The notes: a model not told the origin generated them from the letters alone. 64,000 nucleotides of DNA from Rhizobium lusitanum (GCF_014189535.1 NZ_CP050308.1:992001-1056000); one strand, 5' to 3'; numbered from the stretch's first letter, positions 38,301-51,357 are shown. A program made the numbers and translations.

Positions 38301-39557
38301 TTAGGCCACCTCTTGAGCCGCCGATTCCACCACGGCTTTCGGCTCATCCTTGCGCACCTTGACGACGAAGATGATCACCGCGGTCAGGATCAGGATCGCC
38401 GACATGATGAAGGGGGCACCGGCAAAAGTGACGGGTGCTTCCGGCGCGGTGAAAAAGCGAAACAGATAGGGAAACAGCAGTGGTCCGATGATCGCCGTGA
38501 TGCTGGTAAGGCTGCCGAGAGCGCCTTGCAACTCCCCCTGCGCCGACGGCGACACCTTGCTTGCGGCGATAGAGCGTAACGGCGCATCCGCAACGTTTTC
38601 GATCACCGTCAGGATGATAACCGCATAGACCATCCAGCCATGCCAGGCGAAGGCATAACCCACCAAGCCGATGCCGGAAAAGGCAAGTCCCAACACCACG
38701 GTTTTCCATTCGCCGAGCACCGGCACAATGCGAGGCAGGACCAGCCCCATAACCAGCGCCATGCCAATGCCGTAGGTGCCGAGCGAAATGCCGATCTCCA
38801 ACGACGTCCAGTCATAGCGATAGGAAGAGACAAAGGACCAGACAGCCGGAAAGACGCCATGCGCCAGCCAGTTGAAGAACATCACGACGAAGATCCAGCC
38901 GAGCCCCTGATAGCGACGCACCTGCCGCAGAGCACCGAACGGACTGGCGCGCCAGAGCTCGAAACGGCGACGGTTCTTCGCCTCAAGTGTTTCCGGCAGC
39001 AGGAAATAGGCGCCAATAAAATTCAGCAGTGCCAGCACGGCCGCGCCATAAAAAGGTGCGCGCGGACCGAATTCACCGAGGAAGCCGCCAATGACCGGCC
39101 CGAGCACGAAACCGACGCCAAAGGCCATGCCGATCAGGCCGAAATTCTTCGCCCGGTTCTGGTCATTGCTGATGTCGGCGATATAGGCGGAACATGTCGA
39201 GAAACTTGCACCGCTGATACCGGCCAGGATGCGGCCGGCGAACAATATCCAATAGGTTCCGGCGATGGCGCAGATGAAATTGTCGATCGCAAAGGTCAGC
39301 ACGGAGGCAAGCAGGATCGGGCGGCGGCCGAAGCGATCGCTCAAATTACCGACCAGCGGCGAAAACAGAAACTGCATCGCGGCATAAGCAAGCAGCAGCC
39401 AACCGCCATCGGTGGCCGCCTCGCTGACCGAAGCGCCCGTCAGCTCTTCCAGATATTGCGGCAACACCGGCATGATGATGGCGAGGCCCATGACATCAAG
39501 GAAGAGAATAATAAAGACGAGCAACAAGCCGCGGCGTGCGAATTTCTGGTCGATCAT
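38301..39557 (-). CDS. TetA-like MFS exporter
   Basis: This 418-residue transporter has 12 predicted helices. Helix 1 opens with [26 protein letters not shown], the TetA-family start. Loop 2-3 is [14 protein letters not shown] and helix 4-5 is [19 protein letters not shown], near-identical in pattern to class A-G tetracycline antiporters. Substrate specificity cannot be set from sequence; no TetR regulator gene is adjacent, so a chromosomal multidrug or metabolite exporter is likelier than an acquired resistance gene. Confidence 0.92.
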   Translation of the reverse strand: MIDQKFARRGLLLVFIILFLDVMGLAIIMPVLPQYLEELTGASVSEAATDGGWLLLAYAAMQFLFSPLVGNLSDRFGRRPILLASVLTFAIDNFICAIAGTYWILFAGRILAGISGASFSTCSAYIADISNDQNRAKNFGLIGMAFGVGFVLGPVIGGFLGEFGPRAPFYGAAVLALLNFIGAYFLLPETLEAKNRRRFELWRASPFGALRQVRRYQGLGWIFVVMFFNWLAHGVFPAVWSFVSSYRYDWTSLEIGISLGTYGIGMALVMGLVLPRIVPVLGEWKTVVLGLAFSGIGLVGYAFAWHGWMVYAVIILTVIENVADAPLRSIAASKVSPSAQGELQGALGSLTSITAIIGPLLFPYLFRFFTAPEAPVTFAGAPFIMSAILILTAVIIFVVKVRKDEPKAVVESAAQEVA

Positions 39558-39873
39558 GGAGTTTGCCTTTTGGTGGCCCTATCTTCATGAAGAGACAGAA
39601 CGTGAACGAAAAACCGGTGCGTCCCCAATACCTAAAGATTTCACCCGAAACAATCCGTGAACGCTTCAATCTTTCTGATTTATCGACCGATTTTTTTGAT
39701 CTTTCGCTCTTTGGATGCCGGCCGCCCCAGGCGTCCGCCTTCACTCTAGCGTCGGAAAATCGACCCGGCTCCAAGCACTGCAAGAGGGTTGAAGCGAGGC
39801 ACAAACGATGCGGCCGATCGTCATCTCCCCGCCCCTTCGATAGATTGAGGAGCGGGAAGAACGGGTTGAGATC
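39558..39873. other. Intergenic region, no gene seen
   Basis: About 316 bp between the metallopeptidase and the TetA-like gene, both leftward. The 39600-39700 part is A/T-rich, consistent with the exporter promoter. A 151-codon rightward frame covers it but extends antisense into the peptidase and resembles no family. Confidence 0.5.
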
Positions 39874-40803
39874 TCAAACCGGGTTGTTCAGGGTGTCGCA
39901 ATCGCTGAGCTTGCCGGAATCGAAGCCCTGCTTGAACCATTTCATACGCTGCGCCGAAGTGCCGTGGTTGAAGCTGTCGGGAACGACATAGCCCTGGCTG
40001 CGCTTCTGCAGCGTATCGTCGCCGATCTGTTGCGCGGCATTCAGCGCCTCTTCGAGGTCGCCTTGCTGCAGAATGCCCTTCTGCTGCGTGAACTTGCCCC
40101 AGATACCGGCAAAGCAATCGGCTTGCAGTTCGATGCGCACAGACATCTTGTTGGCGTCCACCTCGCTCATGGTCTGGCGAGCCTGATTGAACTTCGGCAG
40201 GATGCCGAGCAGGTCCTGAACATGGTGGCCGACTTCATGCGAAATCACATAGGCCTGCGCGAAATCGCCGGAGGCGCCGAACTGATCCTTCATCTGCTGG
40301 AAGAACGCCATGTCGAGATAGACCTTCTGGTCGCTCGGGCAATAAAAAGGCCCGGTCGCCGCCGAGGCCGTGCCGCAAGCCGAAGGGAAACTGCCTGAAA
40401 ACAGCACCAGCTTCGGATCGGTATAGGTCTGGCCCATGGACTTGAAGATGCCGGTCCAGGTGTCTTCGGTATCGGCGAGCACCGTAGCCACAAACTGCTT
40501 CATCTCGTCATTGGCCGGCGCGGTGGTACCGCCGCTGTTGTCACTCTGCTGATAGCCGGGGGAGCTGGAGCCGCCAGTCAAGGCGCCGCTCTGCTGCAGC
40601 AACCCGATGACGTCGACGCCCATGGCTCTCAGTATCAGGAAGATCACCACCAGGACGATGATGGTGCGGAAGCTCAAGCCGCCGCCCCCTAGGCCGCCAC
40701 CGGGAAAGCGGAACCCGCCGCCACCGAGAGGCCCGCCTCCTGTCGGCGAGGAACCGCGTTCGTCCTCGATATTGTCCGATTGCCGACGTCCCTTCCAGTC
40801 CAT
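39874..40803 (-). CDS. Neutral zinc metallopeptidase, YpfJ family
   Basis: This 309-residue membrane-anchored protein starts with a Gly-rich cytoplasmic stub (TGGGPLGGGGFRFPGGGLGG) and one membrane helix (IIVLVVIFLILRAMGV). The extracytoplasmic domain (residues 95-300) contains the zinc motif VISHEVGHHVQ and a downstream acidic ligand region (IELQADCFAGIWG). Paired cysteines in SACGTA and FYCPSD likely bond. It matches the putative neutral zinc metallopeptidase family by length and order; the substrate is unknown. Confidence 0.93.
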   Translation of the reverse strand: MDWKGRRQSDNIEDERGSSPTGGGPLGGGGFRFPGGGLGGGGLSFRTIIVLVVIFLILRAMGVDVIGLLQQSGALTGGSSSPGYQQSDNSGGTTAPANDEMKQFVATVLADTEDTWTGIFKSMGQTYTDPKLVLFSGSFPSACGTASAATGPFYCPSDQKVYLDMAFFQQMKDQFGASGDFAQAYVISHEVGHHVQDLLGILPKFNQARQTMSEVDANKMSVRIELQADCFAGIWGKFTQQKGILQQGDLEEALNAAQQIGDDTLQKRSQGYVVPDSFNHGTSAQRMKWFKQGFDSGKLSDCDTLNNPV

Positions 40804-41291
40804 GGTGCACCTCCGGGCGATACGTTGAATCGATAGTGTTTAATACACTTATATATCGAGGAAGGGAGGCAACGCCAGTTCTCCGTGAGAGCTTCATCAA
40901 ATCAAATGTCGGCGCTTCCTTACTTGCACAAATGGCGAGCCAAACGAGGAAGGTCGCTATCGATAGACCATAACAAACGACGGCGGCGCGTCACCGATAA
41001 AGGCGACCTCATAAAAGGCTGAAGGGCGACAATGGCAAGCTTTTTTGTGGTGACGCATGACGGCCCGGCAATCCCGGTAAGCCACCCCTATGCCGAGGAT
41101 GTACGACGACGCTTTGGATAGAAGCAGCGGGAGCTGTCGATTCCTGTCGATTCCGCGATTTATGGGGTTCCGTTTATAGATACATTTGCCTATAAGCCGC
41201 TTCTAGCCTGAAAAGACTTGACCATGCGCACCGGCCGGTGATCTCCCACCCTGGCCGGCTTTTCGCGCAACAAGAAAACGGATGAGAGCCC
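40804..41291. other. carB upstream region with GC-rich leader hairpin
   Basis: About 488 bp divergent between the metallopeptidase and carB. At 41231-41258 CCGGCC and GGCCGG can pair around a 16-nt loop, followed by CTTTTC, an attenuator-like element 33 nt before carB. No other coding frame or repeat is seen. Confidence 0.5.
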
Positions 41292-44777
<3,486 letters not shown>

Positions 44778-45017
44778 GGCAAACGAGGCTCGCGGCCGCT
44801 GCTTCCGAGCTCCCGGTCGTTGATTGTGTAAAACTGGCTTTGGCGGGTGCTGACCAAGATCAGCCTCGCCATAAGTCTTCGAATTTTCTGGAAATCGACT
44901 GTCGCAATCTGCTATAGATGACAGAACAATGGCTCAACATGGTTCCGAAGTACCGCTTCGGGACCTGTTTTCTTTGTGTTTGCGACAGGGCAACACAGGG
45001 AGTGAAGGACAAGAAAA

Positions 45018-45494
45018 ATGGTTGAAAAGGTACCGATGACACAGAACGGGTTCGTCAAGCTGCAGGAAGAACTGCGCTGGCGCCAGCAGGAAGAACGCCC
45101 GCGAATCATCGAAGCGATTTCGGAAGCCCGTGCCCATGGCGATCTTTCCGAAAACGCCGAGTACCACGCTGCCAAGGAAGCCCAGAGCCACAATGAAGGC
45201 CGCGTCGGCGAACTCGAAGACCTGACGGCACGCGCCGAAGTCATCGACCTCTCCAAGATGTCCGGCTCGAAGATCAAGTTCGGCGCCAAGGTGAAGCTCA
45301 TCGACGAGGACACCGAGGAAGAGAAGAACTATCAGATCGTTGGCGACCAGGAAGCCGACGTGAAGGCCGGCCGTATCTCGATTTCGTCACCGATCGCCCG
45401 CGCGCTGATCGGCAAGGAAGTCGGCGATTCCATCGAGGTCAACGCCCCCGGCGGCGCCAAGGCCTATGGAATCCTCTCCATCACCTGGGGCTGA
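45018..45494 (+). CDS. greA: Transcription elongation factor GreA
   Basis: This 158-residue factor reactivates backtracked RNA polymerase by stimulating transcript cleavage. The N-terminal coiled coil carries the acidic tip [18 protein letters not shown], whose Asp and Glu act in the RNA polymerase channel. The C-terminal FKBP-like domain has [15 protein letters not shown] and [23 protein letters not shown] lies upstream of ATG 45018. It is followed 6 nt later by an LPS core mannosyltransferase-like gene with a GTG start. Confidence 0.97.
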   Translation: MVEKVPMTQNGFVKLQEELRWRQQEERPRIIEAISEARAHGDLSENAEYHAAKEAQSHNEGRVGELEDLTARAEVIDLSKMSGSKIKFGAKVKLIDEDTEEEKNYQIVGDQEADVKAGRISISSPIARALIGKEVGDSIEVNAPGGAKAYGILSITWG

Positions 45495-45500
45495 TCGCCC

Positions 45501-46571
45501 GTGCGTGACCGCGAGATATCGCACTCAAGCGATCTCAGCGAGATCGAGGTCATCGCCACGAACTTCAAACGCCGGCTTTCCGGCGTTACCTCCACCATCG
45601 TGCAGCTCATCCCGAAGCAGATCGAGCTTGGCTGCCATATCGTCACGCTTGGCCCGGGCTTGCCGGAAGATTTGCCGAGGCTCGGCTGGGCGCGGCTTCC
45701 TGGCCTCTGGCTGAGGCCACGTCGCCATCGCGCCCGCGTCTGGCATGCCCGCCGCAACAATGAGATGCTGGTCGGACTGCTCTTACGCTCCGTGCTGCGC
45801 ATGCCGCTGAAACTGGTCTTCACCTCGGCGGCCCAGCGCCGCCACACCGGCTATACGCGCTGGCTGATCCGCCGCATGGACGCGGTGATCGCCACCAGCA
45901 CCCGCTCCGGCAGTTTCCTTGAGGTGCCTCACACTGTCATTCAGCATGGTGTCGACCTCAACCTGTTTCATCCGCCGGAAGTGCCCGACGACCGCATGGC
46001 CGCCAGCGGCCTACCTGGCACCTACCTGGTCGGCTGCTTCGGCCGCGTCCGCCATCAGAAGGGCACCGATCTCTTCGTCAAGGCGATGATCGAGCTTCTG
46101 CCACGCTATCCGGACTGGACGGCCGTCATCTGCGGCCGTGTGACCACTGAGCATCGCGGCTTTGCCGACGAACTGGTGAAGATGGTGGCCGCTGCCGGCC
46201 TCACTGAGCGCATCCGCTTTCTGGGTGAAGTCGATAGCGTCAGGCCCTGGTATCGCCGCGCGACGCTTTATGTCGCCCCTTCCCGCAATGAAGGTTTCGG
46301 ACTGACCCCGCTGGAGGCCATGGCCTCGCGCACGGTGGTCGTCGCCTCCGACGCAGGCGCCTATGCCGAGATGATCGTGCCGGAAGAAACCGGCGCGGTC
46401 GTGCCCGCCGGCGACGGAGAGGCGCTGACCAAGGCAATCGCCTTCTATCTGGCCAATCCGGAACAGGCGATCCAGCAGGGTGAAAATGCCGTGCGCCACG
46501 TCCGCGGCGAATTCGCCCTGGAAAAGGAAGCGACAGCGATCGGCGATATCTATCGGCAATTGCTCGGCTGA
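45501..46571 (+). CDS. lpcC: LPS core mannosyltransferase, LpcC-like (GT4)
   Basis: This 356-residue GT-B glycosyltransferase of family GT4 has NFKRRLSGVTSTIVQLIP at the N-terminus and the C-terminal nucleotide-sugar domain GCFGRVRHQKGTDLFVKAM, YVAPSRNEGFGLTPLEAMAS with the E-x7-E motif. The N-terminal pattern matches my recollection of rhizobial LpcC, which adds mannose to the Kdo residue of the LPS core on the cytoplasmic side of the inner membrane. It starts with GTG 6 nt after greA. The symbol is family-based, not proven. Confidence 0.8.
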   Translation: MRDREISHSSDLSEIEVIATNFKRRLSGVTSTIVQLIPKQIELGCHIVTLGPGLPEDLPRLGWARLPGLWLRPRRHRARVWHARRNNEMLVGLLLRSVLRMPLKLVFTSAAQRRHTGYTRWLIRRMDAVIATSTRSGSFLEVPHTVIQHGVDLNLFHPPEVPDDRMAASGLPGTYLVGCFGRVRHQKGTDLFVKAMIELLPRYPDWTAVICGRVTTEHRGFADELVKMVAAAGLTERIRFLGEVDSVRPWYRRATLYVAPSRNEGFGLTPLEAMASRTVVVASDAGAYAEMIVPEETGAVVPAGDGEALTKAIAFYLANPEQAIQQGENAVRHVRGEFALEKEATAIGDIYRQLLG

Positions 46572-46580
46572 GCGGCCGGG

Positions 46581-47495
46581 CTATTGACCGAGATCGATGC
46601 GGTTGCGCTCGACGAAATCGATCATCGCCCGATCCTCAACCACATCCTCCTCGATGCTTTTGACGATCGACAAAACCTTGTCCCGATATTTGGTCGGCGA
46701 GGTGTCGTACGCCCATCCGCGCGCCAGCTTCGCCATCAGCTCCTCGCGGGATTTGGTGTAATAGTGATTGAGCTGCAGAAACCGGTTCGAATAGAACTCC
46801 GGCGATTTCCGCGCCCGGCGCGTGAAGCGCTTTCCCGCGTCGTTCGCCGTGAGATCACCGAATTCGCGGGTCTGGAACTGATGCACGCTGACTTCCGTCA
46901 CCTCGCAGGGATCGACGATGCATTTGAAGTTGCGGACATCTTCCTTTGATGTCATCGGATCAGCGCCGCGCATCGTGTAGTTCAGCGTCAGCGGACCGCC
47001 GGGAGGCGTCGCATGGCCGCTGGTGGCAAACATGTGCCAGGGTAGCGAGACATTCGGGAAGCCTCCTACTGCCTCGAGCGCCTGCTCGACGGTGTGCCCT
47101 TCCTTCGGCAGTAGAAATTCGTCGACATCGATGAAGGCCATCCAGCGGTAGGCGCCGCCGAAATTGAGGATGGCATGGGCAAAGACAATAACCTGGCCAT
47201 TCAGCGTCGTGCCGGTGGCAACATCCTTCATCCGCCCGGCCCAGGGGATGATTGTCAGCGTGTCGGCATCGAGGAGATCGCGCAGAATTGCACAAGTCTC
47301 ATCCGTCGAGCCGTTATCGTAGATATGGAAGTGGCGAATACCGACGGCGCGATGGAAACGCACCCATTCCCCGATGTAGCGCGCCTCATTCTTGACGCAG
47401 ACGGCGATAGCGATCCCGTGCCGGCCCTCTTGAGGCTGCGGCGGATCGATGGCCAGTTTCTTGGCATCGGCAGTCTTAGGTTTCAGCCAACCCAT
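46581..47495 (-). CDS. GT92/DUF23-type glycosyltransferase
   Basis: This 304-residue protein has a GT-A core: IAIAVCVKNEARYIGEWVRFH at residues 28-48, FHIYDNGSTDET, and the DxD-type FIDVDEFLLP. The C-terminal HQFQTREFGDL and LNHYYTKSREELMAKLARGW segments fit the GT92 family, whose bacterial members transfer sugars in polysaccharide or core LPS synthesis. It lies 18 nt after the DUF115-like gene, forming with it and the Lrp gene a leftward set. Donor and acceptor are unknown. Confidence 0.85.
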   Translation of the reverse strand: MGWLKPKTADAKKLAIDPPQPQEGRHGIAIAVCVKNEARYIGEWVRFHRAVGIRHFHIYDNGSTDETCAILRDLLDADTLTIIPWAGRMKDVATGTTLNGQVIVFAHAILNFGGAYRWMAFIDVDEFLLPKEGHTVEQALEAVGGFPNVSLPWHMFATSGHATPPGGPLTLNYTMRGADPMTSKEDVRNFKCIVDPCEVTEVSVHQFQTREFGDLTANDAGKRFTRRARKSPEFYSNRFLQLNHYYTKSREELMAKLARGWAYDTSPTKYRDKVLSIVKSIEEDVVEDRAMIDFVERNRIDLGQ

Positions 47496-47513
47496 GCGTC
47501 CGTTCCCTGCAAC

Positions 47514-48422
47514 TCAGATCGTCGATGCGGCGGCGAACCTGTCATCATAGCCGAACCCATGTTTCAATAGCGCCGAAACCGGCGAATAATTGACAAATGT
47601 CACGCCTCGCTCCAAGGCGATTTCCCTTGCCAGAACAAAATGTTCCAGTATCCGGCCCTCGGCTCGCGCGATGCCGGAAAAGGCGGCTTCATCGCTCGTC
47701 TCATAAAAACGTGGCTCGCCGGCATTGGAAATGTCGATCCCGAGGAAGCCGATCGTTTTAGGCGCACAATAAAGCGCGAACTGCAGCGCCGATACGGCGA
47801 CCGAGCCTCCCTGGAAAACACCCAGATCCGGCGCAAAGGAGAAACCAGCAGTGCCAGCGGCGTTGAGCCGAACAAAATCGAGCTTGCCGATATCGTCTGT
47901 GAGACGGCGCCGGGCGCCATAGGGCTTACTGATATTGTCTATCAGAATAACCGTCTTGTCCGACAACCAACGGCTATCCAGCTCCGAAATCGCCCTGAGC
48001 ACGGGGACTGAAAACAGGCAGATCGTACCGGGCTTGATCCTGCGCCGCATCATCTCCGAATGCCGCCAGACGAAACGCTCATCCTCCACCGCAACGGCAA
48101 GCGGCGCGGCGATCTGCTCGCCGATCAATCCGATGGCACCGTTGAGCAGGATGGCGCTATCTTTCTCCAGGCTCGTCAGATCGCTGTCGCGGATCGATGG
48201 GCCGGAACCGACGATGTAGATGTTGTCGCTCGCCCCGTCGCGCAACCGATCGCTATTCGAGAGATCGGCGATCTTGGTGCGGTGGTAAAACACCTCCCCC
48301 ACGCCGCTCTTGCGCACGATATTGAGCCCTGGAAACCAGTCCTGCGCATGAACGCGTGAGCTTCCGAGCAGCACGCGCGCGCCCAGCTTGACCAGCGTTC
48401 GGTGCCAGGGACGGTCCACCAT
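47514..48422 (-). CDS. Rossmann-like DUF115/GT42-type protein, possible glycan enzyme
   Basis: This 302-residue protein has a nucleotide-binding start NIYIVGSGPSIRDSDLTSL near residue 70 and a second conserved block GGSVAVSALQFALYCAPKTIGFLGIDI near 200. That pattern (GSGPS...G...A...GID) is shared by DUF115 flagellin-modification proteins and GT42 sialyltransferases. I see no membrane helix. It lies between an Lrp regulator (4 nt upstream) and a GT92 glycosyltransferase, supporting a surface-glycan role, which is inference. Confidence 0.65.
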   Translation of the reverse strand: MVDRPWHRTLVKLGARVLLGSSRVHAQDWFPGLNIVRKSGVGEVFYHRTKIADLSNSDRLRDGASDNIYIVGSGPSIRDSDLTSLEKDSAILLNGAIGLIGEQIAAPLAVAVEDERFVWRHSEMMRRRIKPGTICLFSVPVLRAISELDSRWLSDKTVILIDNISKPYGARRRLTDDIGKLDFVRLNAAGTAGFSFAPDLGVFQGGSVAVSALQFALYCAPKTIGFLGIDISNAGEPRFYETSDEAAFSGIARAEGRILEHFVLAREIALERGVTFVNYSPVSALLKHGFGYDDRFAAASTI

Positions 48423-48426
48423 GTCC

Positions 48427-48894
48427 TTAGAGCTCCACGAGACCGAGTTTTTTCACCTGCCGAATGGTCAGCATGGTGCGGACCGTATCGACATGCTCGT
48501 TGGCCGTCAGCACTTCGATGACGAAGTCCTGGAAGCGGGTGAGATTTTCCGCAACGCAATGCAGCAAGAAATCGCTGTCGCCGGACACCATCCAGGCCTG
48601 GCGCACGAGCGGCCACTCCGCCGTGGCACTTGCGAAAGCCTTGAGATTGGCCTCCGACTGATGCTTGAGGCCAACCATGCAAAAAGCAACGAGGTCAAAG
48701 CCGAGCCTCGGGCTGTTCAGCATGGCATGATAGCCCTCGATGATGCCGGCTTCTTCCAGCTTGCGCACCCGGCGCAGACAGGGCGGCGCGGATATGCCGA
48801 CTCGATCGGCCAACTCGACATTGGTCATCCGTCCGTCGCGCTGGAGTTCCCGCAGAATCTTTATATCGATGGCGTCGAGTTCAGCTCGCAGCAC
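48427..48894 (-). CDS. lrp: Lrp/AsnC-family transcriptional regulator
   Basis: This 155-residue protein has an N-terminal winged helix-turn-helix (LDAIDIKILRELQRDGRMTN, LADRVGISAPPCLRRVRKLE) and a C-terminal RAM domain that binds amino acids (DSDFLLHCVAENLTRFQDF). PPCLRRVRKLE is typical of rhizobial Lrp orthologues. It diverges from trxB with a 241-bp gap and leads the two glycan genes on its own strand by 4 nt. Confidence 0.95.
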   Translation of the reverse strand: MLRAELDAIDIKILRELQRDGRMTNVELADRVGISAPPCLRRVRKLEEAGIIEGYHAMLNSPRLGFDLVAFCMVGLKHQSEANLKAFASATAEWPLVRQAWMVSGDSDFLLHCVAENLTRFQDFVIEVLTANEHVDTVRTMLTIRQVKKLGLVEL

Positions 48895-49135
48895 TTTTGT
48901 TGCCTTTCTTTAATTCCCCATCGCCAGCTTCTATATAAAGCGAGGAAATTCGCAAGAAAGTTTCGCTTGCGTAACCGAATCTTACACAAAGCAGATTTGC
49001 TCTGTTGGTAATGCAAGGCTGCCCTTGAATAAATGCATGCGGCAATCATAAATGGGTCAGCAGATCGTGAAATCGCCTGCTTCGCCCATTTGAAGCTGAA
49101 ATTCACGACGCGCTGAGATTGAAAGGACTTAAACT

Positions 49136-50110
49136 ATGCCTGCCCGCCACACCAAGGTGCTCATCATCGGTTCCGGCCCCGCCGGCTATACGGCTGCCGT
49201 CTATGCCGCGCGCGCCATGCTGGAGCCAGTCCTGATCGCCGGCATGGAACAGGGCGGTCAGCTGATGATCACCACGGATGTCGAAAACTATCCGGGCTTT
49301 GCCGATCCGATCCAGGGCCCTTGGCTGATGGAACAGATGCTGCAGCAGGCCAAGCACGTCGGCGCCGAGATCGTCAACGATCTCGTGACCGAAGTCGACA
49401 CCAATCAGCGCCCCTTCGTGGCGCGTACCGACAGCGGCCAGGTTTGGACCGCCGATACGCTGATCATCGCGACCGGCGCCAAGGCCAAGTGGCTCGGCAT
49501 AGAGAGCGAACAGAAGTTCCAGGGCTTCGGCGTATCGGCTTGCGCTACCTGCGACGGCTTCTTCTATCGCAACAAGGATGTGATCGTGGTCGGCGGCGGC
49601 AACAGCGCCGTCGAGGAAGCGCTCTATCTCTCCAACATAACCAAATCGGTGACGGTGGTGCATCGCCGCGATTCCTTCCGCGCCGAAAAGATCCTGCAGG
49701 AGCGCCTGTTCGGCAAGTCGAACGTCAAGATTCTCTGGAACACCGAAGTCGCCGAAGTCACCGGAACACCGGCCAAGCCGCCGATGCCGCCATCGGTTTC
49801 CGGTGCGCGCCTGCGCGACATCCGCACGGGCGTCGTAACCGACGTGAGCATCGACGGCATTTTCGTCGCCATCGGCCATGCGCCGGCGACCGAACTGTTC
49901 AAGGGCAAACTGAAGCTCAAGGACAATGGCTACCTCTGGACCGCACCGGATTCGACTGCGACCAGCGTCGAAGGCATTTATGCCGCCGGCGACGTGACCG
50001 ACGATACGTTCCGACAGGCGATCACCGCAGCGGGGATGGGCTGCATGGCCGCGCTCGAGGCGGAACGTTACCTGACTGGGCACATGCCCGTCGCCGTGGC
50101 TGCGGAGTGA
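49136..50110 (+). CDS. trxB: Thioredoxin-disulfide reductase
   Basis: This 324-residue flavoenzyme reduces thioredoxin with NADPH. FAD binding: IIGSGPAGYTAAVYAARA at the N-terminus; redox-active cysteines: SACATCDGFF near residue 138; NADPH motif: VVGGGNSAVEEALYL; C-terminal FAD segment: YAAGDVTDDTFRQAI. Length is normal. It is followed by the LsrB/VtlR regulator 8-23 nt later, the conserved trxB-lsrB order of rhizobia. Confidence 0.97.
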   Translation: MPARHTKVLIIGSGPAGYTAAVYAARAMLEPVLIAGMEQGGQLMITTDVENYPGFADPIQGPWLMEQMLQQAKHVGAEIVNDLVTEVDTNQRPFVARTDSGQVWTADTLIIATGAKAKWLGIESEQKFQGFGVSACATCDGFFYRNKDVIVVGGGNSAVEEALYLSNITKSVTVVHRRDSFRAEKILQERLFGKSNVKILWNTEVAEVTGTPAKPPMPPSVSGARLRDIRTGVVTDVSIDGIFVAIGHAPATELFKGKLKLKDNGYLWTAPDSTATSVEGIYAAGDVTDDTFRQAITAAGMGCMAALEAERYLTGHMPVAVAAE

Positions 50111-50118
50111 TATAGCCG

Positions 50119-51030
50119 ATGAGGGGAAGCGGCATGCCATTGGACTGGGACAAGCTGCGTATTTTTCACGCGGCTGCCGAAGCGGGATCGTTCACGCACG
50201 CAGCCGACAAACTGCATCTGTCCCAATCCGCCATCAGCCGTCAGGTCAGCGCACTCGAGCAGGATGTCGGCATCAAGCTGTTTCATCGCCATGCTCGCGG
50301 GCTGATCCTGACCGAACAAGGCGAATTGCTTTACCGCACCGCACACGACGTTCTCCTGAAGCTCGAAACGGTCAAGATGCAATTGACCGAGACGACCGAC
50401 AAGCCGAGCGGCAAGCTGCGTGTGACGACGACGGTCGGCCTCGGCCAGGGCTGGCTGACCGACAAGATCCAGGAGTTCCTGCAGCTCTATCCCGATATGC
50501 AGATCCAGCTGATCCTCGACAACGAGGAGCTGGACGTGAACATGCGTCATGCTGACTGTGCCATCCGCCTGCGCCAGCCGCAGCAATCGGATCTGATCCA
50601 GCGCAAGCTCTTCACCGTGCACATGCACGTCTATGCCGCCCCCTCCTATATCAACCGCCACGGCGAGCCGCAGTCGGTGGAGGATCTGGACGATCATCGC
50701 ATCATCAGTTTCGGCGAGCCTGCGCCAAACTATCTGCTCGACGTCAACTGGCTGGAGATTGCCGGGCGCTCGTCGGACAACAAACGCATTGCGCATTTGC
50801 AGATCAACAGCCAGACCTCGATCAAGCGCGCCTGTCTGCTCGGCATCGGCATCGCTGTGCTGCCGGATTATATTGTGGGACGAGACCCCGGGCTCATTCA
50901 GCTCGCGATCAATGCCGACGTGCCGTCCTTCGACACATATTTCTGCTACCCCGACGAGATGAAAAATGCGGCCAAACTTAAGGTTTTCCGCGATTTTGTC
51001 GTCGCAAAGGCACGAAACTGGAACTTCTAA
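50119..51030 (+). CDS. lsrB: LysR-family regulator LsrB/VtlR
   Basis: The protein has 303 residues, or 298 from the internal ATG at 50134 (MPLDWDKLRIFHAAAEAG), which is the likelier start by family pattern. The helix-turn-helix is HAADKLHLSQSAISRQVSALE; the effector domain starts near residue 95. The sequence follows S. meliloti LsrB and Agrobacterium/Brucella VtlR, which control redox and LPS functions and activate an AbcR small RNA. Two AbcR-type RNA genes follow immediately, so the regulatory pair is preserved. Confidence 0.9.
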   Translation: MRGSGMPLDWDKLRIFHAAAEAGSFTHAADKLHLSQSAISRQVSALEQDVGIKLFHRHARGLILTEQGELLYRTAHDVLLKLETVKMQLTETTDKPSGKLRVTTTVGLGQGWLTDKIQEFLQLYPDMQIQLILDNEELDVNMRHADCAIRLRQPQQSDLIQRKLFTVHMHVYAAPSYINRHGEPQSVEDLDDHRIISFGEPAPNYLLDVNWLEIAGRSSDNKRIAHLQINSQTSIKRACLLGIGIAVLPDYIVGRDPGLIQLAINADVPSFDTYFCYPDEMKNAAKLKVFRDFVVAKARNWNF

Positions 51031-51119
51031 TCCAACCTAAATGATTGGAAATTCAACACTTTTTTGATCTAATATATCAGCTAAGCGTATTTCGCATGGC
51101 TGATATGCACAAAACAGAG

Positions 51120-51148
51120 TTGAAGCATGCCCATTTAGACACCATATC
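51120..51148 (+). promoter_or_regulatory. Promoter of AbcR-type RNA 1
   Basis: TTGAAG (51120-51125) and CATATC (51143-51148) are spaced by 17 nt; transcription is expected near 51155. The block ATGCACAAAA just upstream of the -35 recurs in front of RNA 2, a candidate LsrB/VtlR site. Confidence 0.65.
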
Positions 51149-51154
51149 GCACAT

Positions 51155-51270
51155 AGCTGATGCACATGGTGGCTTTTCCTCCCAGTTCCACCGCATTGGC
51201 TGTTCCCCTCTGGAGGTTTTTAACCTTCATACCTATAGGGCCCTGGTTTACTCCGGAGGCCCTTTTTTTT
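51155..51270 (+). ncRNA. abcR1: AbcR-type trans-acting small RNA, copy 1 (alpha-r15 family)
   Basis: The transcript is about 116 nt. It carries the single-stranded anti-Shine-Dalgarno motif CCTCCCAG and a second pyrimidine motif TTCCCCTCTGG, typical of AbcR RNAs that, with Hfq, block ribosome binding on ABC-transporter mRNAs. A terminator hairpin (AGGGCCCTGG, loop TTTACT, CCGG-A-GGCCCT) ends in eight T at 51263-51270. Copy 2 is nearly identical, 203 nt downstream. The LysR gene just upstream is an LsrB/VtlR type, matching the Agrobacterium neighbourhood. The start site is inferred from the promoter. Confidence 0.85.
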
Positions 51271-51322
51271 GCCTTTTTGCGCCAGACGTCGCAAACGCAT
51301 AACTGCCATGCACAAAAAAGCA

Positions 51323-51351
51323 TTGCGCAGTGCACAAATTAGCATCATAAC
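51323..51351 (+). promoter_or_regulatory. Promoter of AbcR-type RNA 2
   Basis: TTGCGC (51323-51328) and CATAAC (51346-51351) have the same 17-nt spacing as copy 1; expected start near 51358. ATGCACAAAA lies 5 nt upstream of the -35, as in copy 1. Confidence 0.6.
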
Positions 51352-51357
51352 GCCCAC

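Noticed and set aside
39536..39991. 151-codon rightward frame beside the TetA-like gene
   Set aside because: Low-complexity Ser/Arg product partly antisense to the metallopeptidase gene, without a supporting site.
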